Of a stretch of DNA of 64,000 bases, positions 1 to 13,815 are shown one piece after another. Under the pieces are notes generated by a model, which was not told the DNA's origin, did not search any database, and saw only the letters and a program-made list of their open reading frames with translations. Numbering within the stretch: the first letter of the stretch is position 1; every line of letters starts with the position of its first letter. Source of the stretch: Lineus longissimus (Eukaryota > Nemertea > Pilidiophora > Heteronemertea > Lineidae); NCBI RefSeq assembly GCF_910592395.1, contig NC_088309.1, positions 932,501-996,500 on the forward strand, written 5' to 3'. Position numbers and translations under genes: made by a program.

Positions 1-960
1 GTCTTCAAGATGTGTTGTTCCCCAACTACACCTTTCCCCAGAGCTAGCACTGATCTGTCTTCAAGATGTGTTGTTCCCAATACACCTTTCCCCAGAGCTA
101 GCACTGATCTGTCTTCAAGATGTGTTGTTCCCCAACTACACCTTTCCCCAGAGCTAGCACTGATCTGTCTTCAAGAGGTGTTGTTCCCCCACTACACCAT
201 TCCCCAGCTCTAGCACTGATATGTCTTCAAGAGGTGTTGTTCCCCCACTACACCTTTCCCCAGAGCTAGCACTGACCTGTCTTCAAGATGTGTTGTTCCC
301 CAACTACACCTTTCCCCAGAGCTAGCACTGATCTGTCTTCAAGATGTGTTGTTCCCCCACTACACCTTTCCCCAGAGCTAGCACTGATCTGTCTTCAAGA
401 TGTGTTGTTCCCCAACTACACCTTTCCCCAGAGCTAGCACTGATCTGTCTTCAAGATGTGTTGTTCCCCAACTACACCTTTCCCCAGAGCTAGCACTGAT
501 CTGTCTTCAAGAGGTGTTGTTCCCCCACTACACCTTTCCCCAGAGCTAGCACTGATCTGTCTTCAAGAGGTGTTGTTCCCCCACTACACCTTTCCCCAGA
601 GCTAGCACTGATCTGTCTTCAAGATGTGTTGTTCCCCCACTACACCATTCCCCAGAGCTAGCACTGATCTGTCTTCAAGATGTGTTGTTCCCCCACTACT
701 ACACCTTTCCCCAGAGCTAGCACTGATCTGTCTTCAAGATGTGTTGTTCCCACTACACCTTTCCCCAGAGCTAGCACTGATCTGTCTTCAAGATGTGTTG
801 TTCCCACTACACCTTTCCCCAGAGCTAGCACTGATCTGTCTTCAAGATGTGTTGTTCCCACTACACCTTTCCCCAGAGCTAGCACTGATCTGTCTTCAAG
901 ATGTGTTGTTCCCCAACTACACCTTTCCCCAGAGCTAGCACTGATCTGTCTTCAACATTG
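1..960. repeat. Minisatellite, about 56-bp unit, 17 or more copies
   Basis: The array runs from the window edge to about 960, so its left end is not seen. Units begin with GTCTTCAAGA and start at 1, 57, 111, 167, 223, 279, 335, 391, 447, 503, 559, 615, 671, 730, 784, 838 and 892, with a broken eighteenth at 948. Most are 56 bp; four are 54 bp and one is 59 bp. Variation is concentrated in the C-run and ACTACACC stretch, where a triplet is gained or lost. Three 54-bp units in a row (730-891) keep one reading frame open and mimic a repetitive protein, but the 56-bp units break frame, so I read it as non-coding. It sits just downstream of the predicted MTMR 3' end. Confidence 0.97.
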
Positions 961-1061
961 GGTATTCCCCAGTACAAGACTGGTTTGTGAACTGTTAGTC
1001 AAGAGCAGATATCTTCGCACAACAAAAATGACAATAAGAACAATTCTATACCACAATAGAT

Positions 1062-1067
1062 TTTATT
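1062..1067 (-). terminator. Candidate poly(A) signal of the MTMR gene
   Basis: TTTATT on the plus strand reads AATAAA on the minus strand. It lies about 1.7 kb past the MTMR stop codon and just before the minisatellite. The hexamer is seen; its use is inferred. Confidence 0.4.
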
Positions 1068-2774
1068 TGCCATATGATGTTGCAGTAGGTGAAATCTTGC
1101 CAATTACATGTTTGTAGATATTTCCAATTCTTCAACTCAAGCGGTAGCACATTCCCCAACTCACAAATGGCACTAAACAAAACACATATTTACACTGAAA
1201 TCAATTCACCAACCGATGTAAATAAACAAGGAAATCAGTCAGAAGTGGAGGAAAGTTATGTTAATTCCATTGATACTTGGTGAACCACTACATGATGAGG
1301 ACCAGAATGCATCGAGTTATGAATAGAATTTTCATTGCGAGGGACAAGTGGCCTAATATTCATACTTTTCCCGCACACTTCCCGCATTCATAGCACATCC
1401 CTTGTGTATACATCAATGGAGCAAATACTAAATGAATTTCTCACAAATAAGACTACTGAAGCACTGCCAAGCATAGGAAATAATCGAGAATCAAAGCAGC
1501 CTCTGTATTGTCTTGATTAGGATTCGACCCTTGTGTAACATTTCCTCAAAGCCTTGTACATGTACAATCTTGCGCACTGGGCATCATTATACTACACGTT
1601 ATGGGCACAACTGAAGAGTCTGGTGACAAACACTGAGAAGTCCATTTTGCAATTTGGAGAAAAATGCAATTAAGTTTGGAACTCCTTTAAAAATTCCTCA
1701 GATTTGGTCTTTTCACCAGTAAAATTAAGACAGCTTGAGCAATTTGCTTCAAATCTGGCTTCTCCTTTTAACCATTGTGCATGTTTGAATTTTGAAATAG
1801 TCCAACAAAATTAAGAGGAGTGACTGATGAGCAGATCAAATCATAGACAGACCACACCAAACCAGATCATGAGCTGCTACTGATATGTCTAAGTGGTTGA
1901 AATGACCGACCGATCAATCCCCACCAATATCATCCCAAGCCTTGCAGTACTGGTCGTGAATAACATAAATGACTCATGACTAACGTAATGTTGACATTTG
2001 ATGACTCATGGCAAGGAAAACACAGCGTTTTCTGTCCAAAGACTCAACTGGTCATACTATGGCTACACCAATGGCTACAGCACAATGTCGACTATGGTCC
2101 TTGGGCATGGTTCAGGTCACAGAGGAAGAAGTTAAACAAAGGACCCAAGTAAAATCATTCAAGATGAACATTTCCTTTCCCAAAATCACCGTCCCAACTG
2201 TTAAGGAAAGCATCCTGCAAGGATGCCTTTTTAAAATGTTATCATAAAAGGATCTTTTTAAGACCAAGCAAATTATATTTACTATTTTTTCAGCAAGTAG
2301 ACTGAGGCTGTCTATACATTATAAATATTAACGGTCATTTTCAATGTTGCCAGTTTTACAGCAATGGATACACACTATCGTTACATCTACATACATGAGA
2401 GACCTTCCCCTGTGACGAGACTATGGCCAACTACAATATAACATAATAACAAACATGGATAGTATTTATATATTCTACATTGTATCACAAGGTGGCATCC
2501 ACATGTTAAGTGAATCGTTCCCGCTTTTACAGAATTGTCTTAGCTCGACTCCTTCAAACTTCAATGATTGTGTGCTGTGAAATCCTATCCTGACCTTCTC
2601 CTTCTGGAAGTGCCCCTGCTTGCCAATATACTATATTACTACCCCCTTCTGGCAGGAGCACTTGATGGGATGTGGATGGGACAGATCCGTTGGTATCATG
2701 ATAAGAATTTCACGCCCCAAAGTCAGCCCTGGGAGGATAACATCCACATATCCTCAGCAGGACAAGACTACGCT
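1068..2774 (-). other. Likely 3' UTR and downstream flank of the MTMR gene
   Basis: There is no open frame with recognisable protein similarity here. The stretch is AT-rich, sits between the MTMR stop codon and the candidate AATAAA, and is best read as a long 3' UTR. No structured RNA was recognised. Confidence 0.45.
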
Positions 2775-5700
2775 TTAAGCTTCTGCTGCGGCAGCTGCAC
2801 ATAATGTCGTGTCCAAGGGAGCAGCAGTGTCAGACTTGGTCTCGAGGCTCAAGCTTGAACTGATCGTCTTGTAGCACGAGCGACACACTCGCACAGGGTC
2901 AATCAGCTGCTGCTGCGGGATTGCGATGAAGTAATCGGCACACGTAGCGCAGAAGATGCGGCCACAGTTTCTGTAAAGAGAAGATCATATCTCATCAAAT
3001 AATGGATCCCATGAACTTCAGCTCTTGATGCCATAGTTTGTCTCATAATTTCCAACAATGTCTGTTAGTTTTCAATATTAACTTGTACATGCATGCAGAA
3101 ATAGCGCAAATTGTGGTGAAAACTCAGGTTTGCAAAGGCCTTCAATAACTTTTTCACCTCTATTTACCTGCAGTGGTGCTTGCGTCTAACAACCCAGAAT
3201 TCGCTCTGGCAACCAGCACAGTGTGTGGCCGCGTGATCTGGCACCCAGAGTGTCATCCTGGCATCCTTCTCCTCAATCGCCTCCCATGATAAGTCGGAGG
3301 CTGTATTGCTACAGTTACCCAGCGAGGTCAGGTCACCACTGCCTATTGAGTCGGGGAGTGACGACTGCAACAGAAACACCACAATAATCAGACCTATTGA
3401 ACAATCAAGATCTTGATATCAGCCAGCCTAACTCAGCCATTTCATGGTATATTATCAGGTATGACAATGGTTCTCTGGCTGTTTCCAAGCTTTCTTTTAG
3501 ACAACAGCAGTACCTTCTAATCCACAATGACGCAAAACCGGCAATGTTTCTTAGCAGGCGTTTACTACCTACCTCCTCATCCCTTGCATCTCCATTCATA
3601 TGCTTTCCGGCTCCATTACACCCAGAGGCATACTGATACAGTGCTACCTTGGCTGCCTGAAGCTGGCGTTCCAACTTTGCAACACGATGGCGATGATCCT
3701 GCTCTTTCTGATGCAACCGTACTTGAACTGGATCGACCTGAAGGGTCAGGCCATCTACGTCTAACCTCCTCGCTAATAAGTTGGCACCGCGATTAGCAAA
3801 TCCTGGTTCCGATAGCTGCAATAAGGACAGAATACAAGCTCAACACTGGCTCAAAACATGGCATTCACAGAAATACACATGTTAATGCTATGGGTGAGCT
3901 TCAGGACATCAGGAAAGCTTTGATTTTATTGAACCTGATCATAAGACTGAGGGTTGGGTTTCAGCATGTTCATCAAACGGCAGTCAGCATCACGCAAACT
4001 ACAGGAAACTTGATTGACAGACTAAAAGTAAACGACATCGCTAACTTACTTTGACATCAGCACTAGGAGTTGGAGGGCAAGTTGAGCTTGGTGTTCGAGA
4101 CATATTCGGCGTGGACTGCTCCGAATCGGATCCACTAGTTGAACTTTTGCTTGATCCATTCCGAGTATCCGTAGAAGTACCCCTCGATATCTTAGCCGCA
4201 GGTTCAACCACTGGGCTAGTAAGACTCAATGTTAAATCATTTATTCTCATACTTTGCCCATTGAATAGGAACTTCTCATTCAAATTAATCCTGACGTGAG
4301 AGTCACTGATATCAGTCGTACTTGTACTAATACTAGCATAGACTTCTTGTTCTTCTCGTAATCGATTTTCTAATTCCTCCTGCGAATCACCATTCACATG
4401 CCCATTCATGACATCACCATTCATATGAATCCTAGAAATATTGTTATTAGACCTAGATTGCTGACTGGCCAAGTCATTCTCCTCTGCTGTATTGTCTGTC
4501 TTTGACTTGGAGCCAGCCAGTGTGCTCTCCTCCGTCAGAGTGTCTGTCGAGCTCGTGATCGACTGGAGAGCATCAGTTTCACTAGAATTATCACAGATAG
4601 TTTGGTCAGTGGTATCATGTCCATTGCACATATTCAAGTCATTAGCCTCCCCATTCATCAACTCCTCATCTGATTTGGCACTATTAGCATTATCTTCCAC
4701 TGTCCTGTTCATCCCATTCGAATTCTCATAATCACCATCACTCTCAGTGGCACTACTTTCCTCTGATTTCTTCTCTTCACCATCACTGGATTCCCCTTCA
4801 CAGTGGCCGTTCAGAAGGCCATCACGAGCCTCATCAATTGTCTCCGAGCTTGGGACATTGTCGTACTTGACCTTCTCCATGGGAAGGTTAAGTTCCACAC
4901 GTTTATCCAGAGTGGTCTCAGCTTCAGCTTGCAGCAAATATTTGGGATCATGGTGAAGATCTGAGCTCATATTAGGGTCACTCGAAGTGCGGGTGAGCAT
5001 TGTGGCATGTTCCAAAGCAGCAACTATGTTGTCACACGAGCGAGTCTTCGAAAGCGGCATTTGCTCCTGTCGTTTCTGTTCCTCTTCTTCAATACCCTGA
5101 GTTCCGCCATCCGTCTCGTCTTGGACTCGATCTGTCATTGGTGAGGTATTTGCTAGGTAGATGGCGTTCCATAACTGCATGTTCCTCACATGGCAAACTG
5201 GCCGCAGCACCTGCAAAATGAACGGAATGTTTACTTCAACTGCCAAAGTCTTCCTGGAACCTAGATGTTCAACATGGGGAACAAGCAGTACCCGGCCTCA
5301 ACACCACATTCTACACAGTTTGTATAGCAGAGAGGCCCCTCAAGAACACCCTTGGTTAACTACCCTCCCACCCACAACCTCAGGGCACTCACAGGCCGAT
5401 ATTTGCAGTCATCAAACACAGATCCTTCAGCGATTAACTGCGTTGATGCAGTTACCTTCTTCAACAGTTCATAGGCCCAGATGATATACCGTACCTCATC
5501 ATGTTTGACGTAGAGGTAATTCTTCATCTTCCAGCAGTCATGTTTGAGTAGCGTCCACACTGAGAACGTCACACACTTGATGTTTTCCGCCGCCCTTTCT
5601 CGAGCGCTGTTGCAGAGAAAAGTCCCGAACAGACAAGAGTAGGTGTGCTGCACCAACTTCACCTGCAATCAAAGAGGATCAATGTTTAAGAAATATTCAT

Positions 5701-8700
5701 CTCCAGGTCAAAGAGACAATTTTGTTTCTCAGAATAATGTGTAAGTGACGCTTTAGAGGGTACAACACGCTTGTAGCAGACATGCCAAGGTTTGGTGCTG
5801 CAACCGTAACCACAGTGATAGAATCGACACTGTTCGGGTATCTTGGTTTTGGTCTACTTTTCACCTCGACCTCATCAGTTAGGGTTATTTGGTGAGATAA
5901 CCAATACCTCCAGTTAGGTATGAATACCCTTAACCAAAGTTGAACTTACCAGAAAGGCCTCATTGTACTCAAAAGCACAAGGAAACTGTCGAATCAGTTG
6001 ATGTACGCAGTCGAGGAATTGAAGAAACACTGGACACCTTTCGTTTCCATCATCACTATTGATACCACTACCACAACGATCTGCAAACTTGTGGCCAAAC
6101 TCACACCATTCTCTCTCCACCAAAACTTGGAATCCCTGACAAAAAAGAAAAGAAATAACCAGGTGTTTTTAATCACAAGACAGCTCTAAGCCACCTTTAG
6201 AATGAAGAAATGGGTCATGTCTCAAACTTGAATTGGTCCTTACTTTCTTTGGTAACGCAAGTCCAGCATGATCTGTTTCTCGAAGACATTCCTGTTACCA
6301 GAGCAGTCCTGTGATCTGGTTCCAAACACTTACCTCAAGTGTACGATAATAGGGATCCAACATGAGCTCAGCCAGAGCTACAATTTGAGGTGTCCTATCC
6401 CATCCGTCTGAGCAATGGACCAACACAGGTCGGCCGTCCTTGTCAATGGCATTCACCACGATGATGGCGGACTTCATCAAGCCCGCTATGTGGTGAAGCC
6501 ACTTGGAATTGTCAAGCAAAGAAAACCAGCTGAAAATAAAAGGGACATTTCATCATGGAAATCATGACAACTCCAATTGGTGAATCAGATCCAATGAAAC
6601 TTCTACAGAGAGCTGAGGCCGTCAAATGAAACCTTTTTCAGAAAGCGAAAGGACAGCAATCCTCCACCTGTTGATAAAAACCTGAGTGACTTACTTTGGT
6701 TGTTCTGCTCCGCCCATACACAGAGTCCTGATCGCCATAAAACTTTTCCTGATTGCATGAATATTGGCCAAACTCATGAACTGGATTTCACAATTTGGGT
6801 AGTATTCTGTAAATTAAGAGTTGAAAACTTTCATTTGATGCAGCACTCACTCTACCAGTCTGTGTTCCTCACTGGGACAGGCAGGCATGGCACTTAGTCA
6901 GAAATATCAATTTTCAATGAGGATAGAACTGTTTATTCTCACGTGGTTAGACAATACCTTACCTGGGCATTCATATCCTCCTCCCTTAGCTCTGTTAGCC
7001 ACGGCTGCAGCATACGATCTGGCATCCACAATCAGGAGTTTCTTTGGCTGAGGTTCTGAAGGAGCACCATTCTCGACATGACCTAAAACAGCATGACATA
7101 ATCAGTTATTCACATGTGTATTGTCAATGTTATTCTACTCTTTAAGTAGTTTTGACTGGGACGTTCTTACTTCTCTCAATCCCAAGATAGGATGCTTTCT
7201 GCCAGAATAAGCTTAAGACGTTCAGCTAAGACTATAGACCCCAAGGAATATTCTTATTCGATGCCAATGACTTCTGGTGCAATGGGCGAGGTCCCTGGTG
7301 TCTCTACAGGCAACTTGAGTTTGATTACGGCCTGGTCAAAGTCCTTCTCTTTCTGGCCCTCCCTATGAAAACGGCCTACAGCAATGGGTTAACCAGAGAG
7401 TTGCCTCTTGTAATACATCATGACAAGGCTTTCAACCTACCATTCGGTACATTATTAAAGCTCTCTGCGGCTTGACAAGTATCTACACCAGGATTCAAGG
7501 CACAAGCAGTCGCAATCGCCTGAAGGAAGTTTTCATCTTCCGTTCTCCGCCAGCCAAGCCAGCCAACCTCGGGCTGACTACAACGGGCTATCACAGCGCC
7601 ACTTTTCTTATCTCTGAAATGAAGATGAATTACATGAGTAACAAGTAAGCCTCATTCAATCAAGACAATTGGCATAAGTAGGCAAGTTTAGCAACAGTGT
7701 TTCATTTCATTGTTTTTTTGGTCATTTTGAACCAAGAATTTTTGACTTGATAGACATCTTCTGCTGGAGATTACACTTCTTCTCTAAGTTACTAAGCAGA
7801 AGCTACGAAATGTCTACAAACCTCCAGACAACTGAGGGTATTCTCCGAGACGATCGGAAACCAGCCACGTCCTCAAGCACTTCATCTCCAATCTTCTTGG
7901 GAACAATATGGCACTTGGGATAGGTACGACAAAGTCTGCAAGCGGAAAAACAGAGAAAAACATAGCTATTAGTAAGTGGTGATCCCGACAGAGACTAACA
8001 GAGCAGGAGCTTTCCCAAGCCATTCTCTGAATACAATAGTTGTCCCCTAAGACTACAAGGAACAAGACATTTTGTGAATTGTATTAGGCAACATCTAGCC
8101 TCAGACAACAATGTTGCCAAAGGCTACATGTACAATGAACTCAGACATGTTTGTCGTCTGCAACATCTAGCCAGGGGGAATGGATAATCAATATAATCGA
8201 TTTTTGAAGCAAACATTTCACAATGCACTTGGCACTAAAATGAGCCTGCATGGAATCAAGAAGAGGGGTGCTATGCTTCATCACGCAAATACTGAATCAC
8301 AAAGATGGTTGTTTCTAATTCCAATCACTACTACCGGATAATTTACGGTCTACACGTTGTGCCGCCCACTCAATGATATTGTAACAACAGTTGTACCCCG
8401 ACATGCTTGAGGTTTCAATGAAACCAGACACATCTGTCGCATATGCAGACCAGAGTAATCAATAATCAATACCAGCGCAGGAGGAGACAGCATGAATATT
8501 ACAAATTGTATGATTGTCATCAGAAAAGGCATCAACTCTCTGATTTGATCAATGATTAGGCCCACTCCTTATATTTAGAAGGAACTAAATCTCAAATCAC
8601 ATACTTGTCTGTTATGACCGTGGTTATAATTGGATGATACTATTCACAAGCAAGGCAGGCTTCAAATTGCAAAATTAAAACAACACATGCAGGGTTTCAT

Positions 8701-11700
8701 TTAAACAGCTGGAAATTACTGGAAAACTCAGTTAATACAGAAAGTGTAGTATGTCAAATATATCTCTTCATTTGCATTTATTATTACCAACCTACCCAGT
8801 CACCATGGCGCGTTGATCTTATTTGGTTATTCATATTTTAATAGTCGGGTTTAAAACTTACTTATAGTCCTCATTGGCATAGGTTATTCTCCAGGCTGGT
8901 CCTTTCAAATCAAAACCCAGTCGATCAACTTCCTTATCAAAGATGTTTGGAACATTTTCTCCTGTAAAATACAAATGGGAAAATCTCTGGTATCAGTATT
9001 CTGTCACATAACACCAAGAACAAGCGTCATTTTGGGGACAGGATCTTGTACTTAAAGCACTCCAATGCCGTGTCCCCTGGATCACCAGCTCAGGGTAACA
9101 ACCCTTTTTTAATCAAAGGTGTTATTGTAAATTAATGCGAACTTGTTTGAGAGATAGGCAGTATATTATTTGTTAAGCTACATTGGTCATAGATATAGAA
9201 TTTCAAACATTCCTAGCCTAGTTTATACAAGACAACTTTCAGACTACATCAGGAACTAGACAGGACATTTCCTGTCTGCTGATAATTGTGCAGCAAGTAG
9301 GATAAATATCACAACCCAGACCAACACCAGTCACCACAATCGGGAATCTGAACCAATCAATTAGGCCTGCATACAAAATCTAGGGTTGAGAACAACAGCT
9401 GCTGTAAGATGACTCAAAATAGGCCTGGAATTCAATATCATCTTAATGTGTTATACATTTAGAATAGAATAGAATGCCTAATTCACCATACTGCAAACTT
9501 TGTGCAAGGCCAGACATGCAGTGTTGACGATCAAGCTCCACAGCTCCCAAAATGACCACAGAAGACCGTAAAAACAAAAGAGAGACCTAACCATGATTGA
9601 CCCACTCATAAGTCATATTACTCATCATTAGCTTCCCGCCATCGTGACCCCTCTCAAACCATAATATACATTGACATATTCAAAAATATATTGATTTGTC
9701 ATTGAGGGATTGTTCCAGGCCAATGGCATATGAATACACAGGCCTATTGATCGCTTGAACAAATCCCTGGCTGTCACCCTAGACGCAGGGCCTGGTGTGT
9801 AAACCAACCACGTATAGCCATATGTCATTTCTGGCTATTGACAGCACTAAAGTAAAATGAATAAAACTTCTTTATAAACTGGTAGTTGTTATACATTTAC
9901 TATCAAAGTATAGATTTCACTTGGTACCAAACTATAGGCCTATATATACAGACAGGGAATTTTATGCCAATTTCATTCATGTCCGCGATCTACCAGTAAT
10001 GACAAGATATATGGCCACAACATATCAAGCAAACTGCCTGTTCATTGCTCACGCAAGGGGTAACATGCTGATGCCAGGAGCCGGGCTGAGCTATGACACA
10101 ACTGATCAAGTGCTGTCGCCAACTCTGGTGTTAACGTAACCTGGTGCTATCGCCTTCAGTTGAGTCCATTTGACTTCACGCCATTAAGTTTACACCAGCA
10201 TCAGTGAGAAAACTTGCTTTGAACAACCAGGCCCTCACAAAGCCACAACCTAAGACTGACCTGGCAAAGTTATTTAGAATGTCTAGACTTGGAAGCGTAT
10301 AAACAACCTGGGGAAAGCATTATGAATTCAGGCGAAAATGTTTTTTGCTCAAAAAAATTCCATTGGCATTGCACCAATCAAGTATAGATCTAGGCCTAAT
10401 CATAAATTATTGCAACCGGTAATGGATTTTACAACTTGTATTTTCATGAATTTGTGATTCTAAAAAAAGACTTTAGAGGTCATTGTATTCGATTAGAATA
10501 CACTAGACAATATACATAATTGACCAAATTTTGAACTTATCCTCATAAGCCAATTGATCATGTTGATGTCATTTCAGGTCATACATTTATGCAAACAGCA
10601 GACAAGATATATTGATGGCCAAAGGCCTTGAATTTGTTTACAAAATTCTGTGTAGTAAATCAGACCCATATTCATGTTTCATACGGTCTGGTAGCACTGA
10701 GACACAGAGTCATAAAAAAAGTTATATGATGCTCCCCCCCCCCCCCCCCCCGCGACTGAGAGGAATTGGCTTAGGCTTTTTTCCCATACGTAACCTTACT
10801 GTAACCTACCTGATTGATAAGGGCATGTTGTATCCAGATCATCAACTGCACTCTGGTCATACACATTCTCCATGCACCAAGCATAAAATGCAAAGGCAAA
10901 GACTTTGTTGAGTTCTCGCGGGGTGGTCAACGAATAGCTCAGTCTCTTGTACCACTCAAGACAGCCATCATTGGTTGGGAAAGTGCACCTGTGAATGAGA
11001 GAAGAAGGCAACTTCGTTAAACAAGGTTTGACAGAAACCGAAGTGCAGGAGAGATTGTTGCATCAGGTCCTTTCTGCAATGGTAATGATGGAATGACATC
11101 CTACATGTAGTCAGATACCAACATGTTGCTGTGGTGTGAAAAGTGAAAAGTCACAGTGAGCAAGTCAGTTTGACGATGTACAAATAATATGGATTGCACA
11201 TTGTTCAATGTCATTTCATGAATGGCTACGCACCATCATTGTACTCAGTCAGTGCAAGCAATGATCAGAAACTGAATGATCTAGGTCGGTTTCAGAGTGG
11301 AGGATACAATGTCGCTTCTGAATGAATCCATTTACGGGAAGAGTTTACAATCCCCATTCATGGCCAAAAAAAGGTCATTGGTTGATTAAAGAAGTGTCAC
11401 TGTTCAATGGATTTATAGTTGAATGCGATCAAACTACTCATTTCCGATCGGGAATTGTAAATTTTAACCCCAATTACCAATACTATCAGATCCTTTCTAA
11501 TGGATAATTTGATCGGATGATGCCTTGGACAAATGTTGGATGTAGAGCATCCTGGGTCATTTGTGACAATGTCAAACAAATCAGGACATCATAATTGCAA
11601 CATACAAATTCTTGTTTACTAAGCATAATATTTCATTCTAGTTGTACGATGTCCAAACAACCAGGGCTACATGTGATCATCTTCTTCTGTTACTACATAG

Positions 11701-13815
11701 GGCACCGGTATTTCAATGCATATCAAGATACATTTTTCAATTGGCCAGACTTGTCAACCCCATAAAACAAAGAATTGGTGCATTCAACTGTTGTTGCTGT
11801 TGGTTTAGCACTGTCTGCTAATGACATGAATGAATACAGTGAGTACCAGCTGAGCCCCCATTCACACTCGGCTTACAATGACCGAGTTGTTCTGCATACA
11901 TGTAACCCTATATTTTTAGGCTTTCAGTCTATTGTCTGATTGAAGTCTACATAACTGACACTGTGCAGGCCAACAGCACAGATAATCATGACCAATACAA
12001 TGAACATACCATAGGCCAATCAACACACTTTCCCAAGGTCATTCAGTTTATGTTTTTGTTTTGGTACCCTGGACTAGTATTTCTGAGCATACCAGTACAA
12101 CAACCACAGACTAGGCCTGCAAAATAACAGAACTGTTCCAGTGCTGTACATATTAGATTACCAGACTAATGATGATCACTGAATGATTGGTAGCAAATGT
12201 AAGGATTGGTAGCAAATGTCACCCCCCCCCCCCCCCCCCCCCCACAGAAATCCACAGCTTGTGCTCATCATAACCACCTTTCGCTGAAATGTGGAAACAA
12301 TTGTCCCTTAGCACTAGCAGGGATTACTTGGGGCCAATAATTCCTCCAGAATCAATTAGTCTAATGAGAAATGGGTTTACATTTTGATTATGATGGTGGT
12401 GTAGGGCGTGCCGACCGTGTTTCATTTAGAATCAATTGAGTAATGGGAGACCAAAGTGGTGCAACTGGAAGACAGTGCATCATTATGTTTTTCAATGAAC
12501 ATGATATCATGTACATTGCACACACTAAGTGGCCTTGATCCCTCTGCATTGGATGCTGTACCAAGCCAGCCAAATGTTAGATCAATAAGGCCAAGCAACA
12601 TGTGTCTTGGGGTATTGGCATTCTAAACATAACTATTTACATGATTTATGTCAAGCATCAACAGTCAAGGCACTGAATTTATATCATGTGCATTAAATGA
12701 GTGAGCTCAGCAAACAAGGCATCTTGGGTAAACCCTACAAGTATTCAAGTGTCACATTGTCCCACAGAGGAATACATTCACAGTCAAGTGGCCTTGATTA
12801 TGGTCTAGGACATAGAGTGAGAGGTTGAGGGTTTTTGCATATCACAAATCCTAGACCGACAATATTGACTTTTCACTGTTTTCTAAAAATACTTAGGAAC
12901 ACTTGCACAACCTTTGAAATTTTGGATGTGATTAACAAATTGGATGCTTTTGCCCCACAGCAACATGAAATGCCATGAAACATCTAGTATGAACATGCAC
13001 AACAAAAATTGGTCATTTTCTAAAAAAATGCTGTGTCACTAGGAACAACAAAAGAGGTTACAAAGTGAGCACTTACCTTATGATTCTTGAATCCTTACAA
13101 TAGATCATCAGGAAGAATATATCACGACATTCTATGATCTCGATCAGACCGAGGGGCACATTGATGAAAGAATCCTTGAAGCATACCACGATGCGGTAGT
13201 TGGACAAAGCGATGATCCCATCGGCTGTTCGGCCGAGATAGCGCACACCTTCCCCGCACAGACATGGAAATGGGACTTGGAGTGTTTCGTCATCTACAAT
13301 CATCTCTTGCTTTGGATAGTACTCACTTGAGTGGATGTGCTCTAAACTGGTCTCATGGTCTTGGGAGGCCTTCAATCAAGATAAAAAGAACAGCCTCAGT
13401 GAAGGGGGTCACCTTTTCCAATTCATCAAGTGAATCTGCTTGAGATAATCTTCAACTTTTCCTGCAAGGTTACCTGCCTATCCCTCCTTCCGCCCATTTA
13501 GCCAGTCCAAGACCTGTCCACTAGAGATATTGTTTGTTAGAAGGAATACACTTCCCCTAAAACTTTAGGGTACTACCCAAAGGCAGATATTTAGGCACTG
13601 CATTGACAATCTGTCCAAAAAGCTGTAATTTCTTTAAAGGAAGTTTAAAAGTGATGATTTCAGATATGTCAACTGTGCGAAGAACCACCTGAACTGTCAT
13701 AGCCCACAACTGACTGCCAAGTTTTGCTCTGTAGTTGTATGTCCTTTGAAAAGATGAAACACAAGGTGATCCCAACAAAACAGCCAGGTTCTCTGGTTGC
13801 CCCAATACTCACCAT
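2775..13815 (-). CDS. MTMR3: Myotubularin-related phosphoinositide 3-phosphatase, MTMR3/MTMR4 type (15 coding exons)
   Basis: The family removes the 3-phosphate from PI3P and PI(3,5)P2 on endosomes and autophagic membranes. Coding exons, in transcript order: 13813-13815, 13077-13369, 10810-10988, 8862-8961, 7822-7935, 7441-7613, 6963-7082, 6695-6806, 6334-6529, 5950-6135, 5495-5662, 4050-5210, 3573-3815, 3168-3364, 2775-2970. All junctions are GT-AG, the phases agree, and they total 3441 nt (1146 aa plus stop; human MTMR3 and MTMR4 are close to 1200). A PH-GRAM region comes first. The phosphatase P-loop is HCSDGWDRT with Cys404 and Arg410, so the enzyme should be active. A 387-codon acidic, Asn-Gly-rich linker exon follows, then a coiled coil (about 955-992) and a C-terminal FYVE finger (about 1055-1125) with WVPD, RKHHCR and RVCRSC. 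The start is the ATG at 13815, the last codon of its exon. I see no PPxY motif, so MTMR3 versus MTMR4 is left open; it may be co-orthologous to both. Confidence 0.93.
10734..10751. repeat. Poly(C) tract, 18 bp
   Basis: An uninterrupted C run in an MTMR intron, hence poly(G) in the pre-mRNA. Length may be affected by sequencing error. Confidence 0.9.
11344..11461 (-). mobile_element. MITE family A, copy 1
   Basis: This 118-bp element has ends TTTACAATCCCC and GGGAATTGTAAA, which are near inverted repeats. Its inner block, including TTCAATGGATTTATAGTTG and GCGATCAAACTAC, is the reverse complement of the copy at 14631-14750, so the two sit in opposite orientation. It is non-coding and inside an MTMR intron. 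No clear target-site duplication is visible. Confidence 0.75.
12222..12243. repeat. Poly(C) tract, 22 bp
   Basis: It is preceded by a short direct duplication of GGATTGGTAGCAAATGT or a near match. Intronic in MTMR; reads as poly(G) in the transcript. Confidence 0.9.

Larger units (their letters stand above)
8962..13076 (-). other. Large introns of the MTMR gene
   Basis: Introns 8962-10809 and 10989-13076 flank the exon 10810-10988. Besides the two poly-C tracts and one MITE copy listed separately, I see only AT-rich unique sequence with short chance frames. Confidence 0.6.

Noticed and set aside
624-1117. Open frames through the minisatellite that look like an 18-residue repeat protein
   Set aside because: Only the run of 54-bp units keeps frame. 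The 56-bp units shift it, both strands are equally open, and no gene context supports it.
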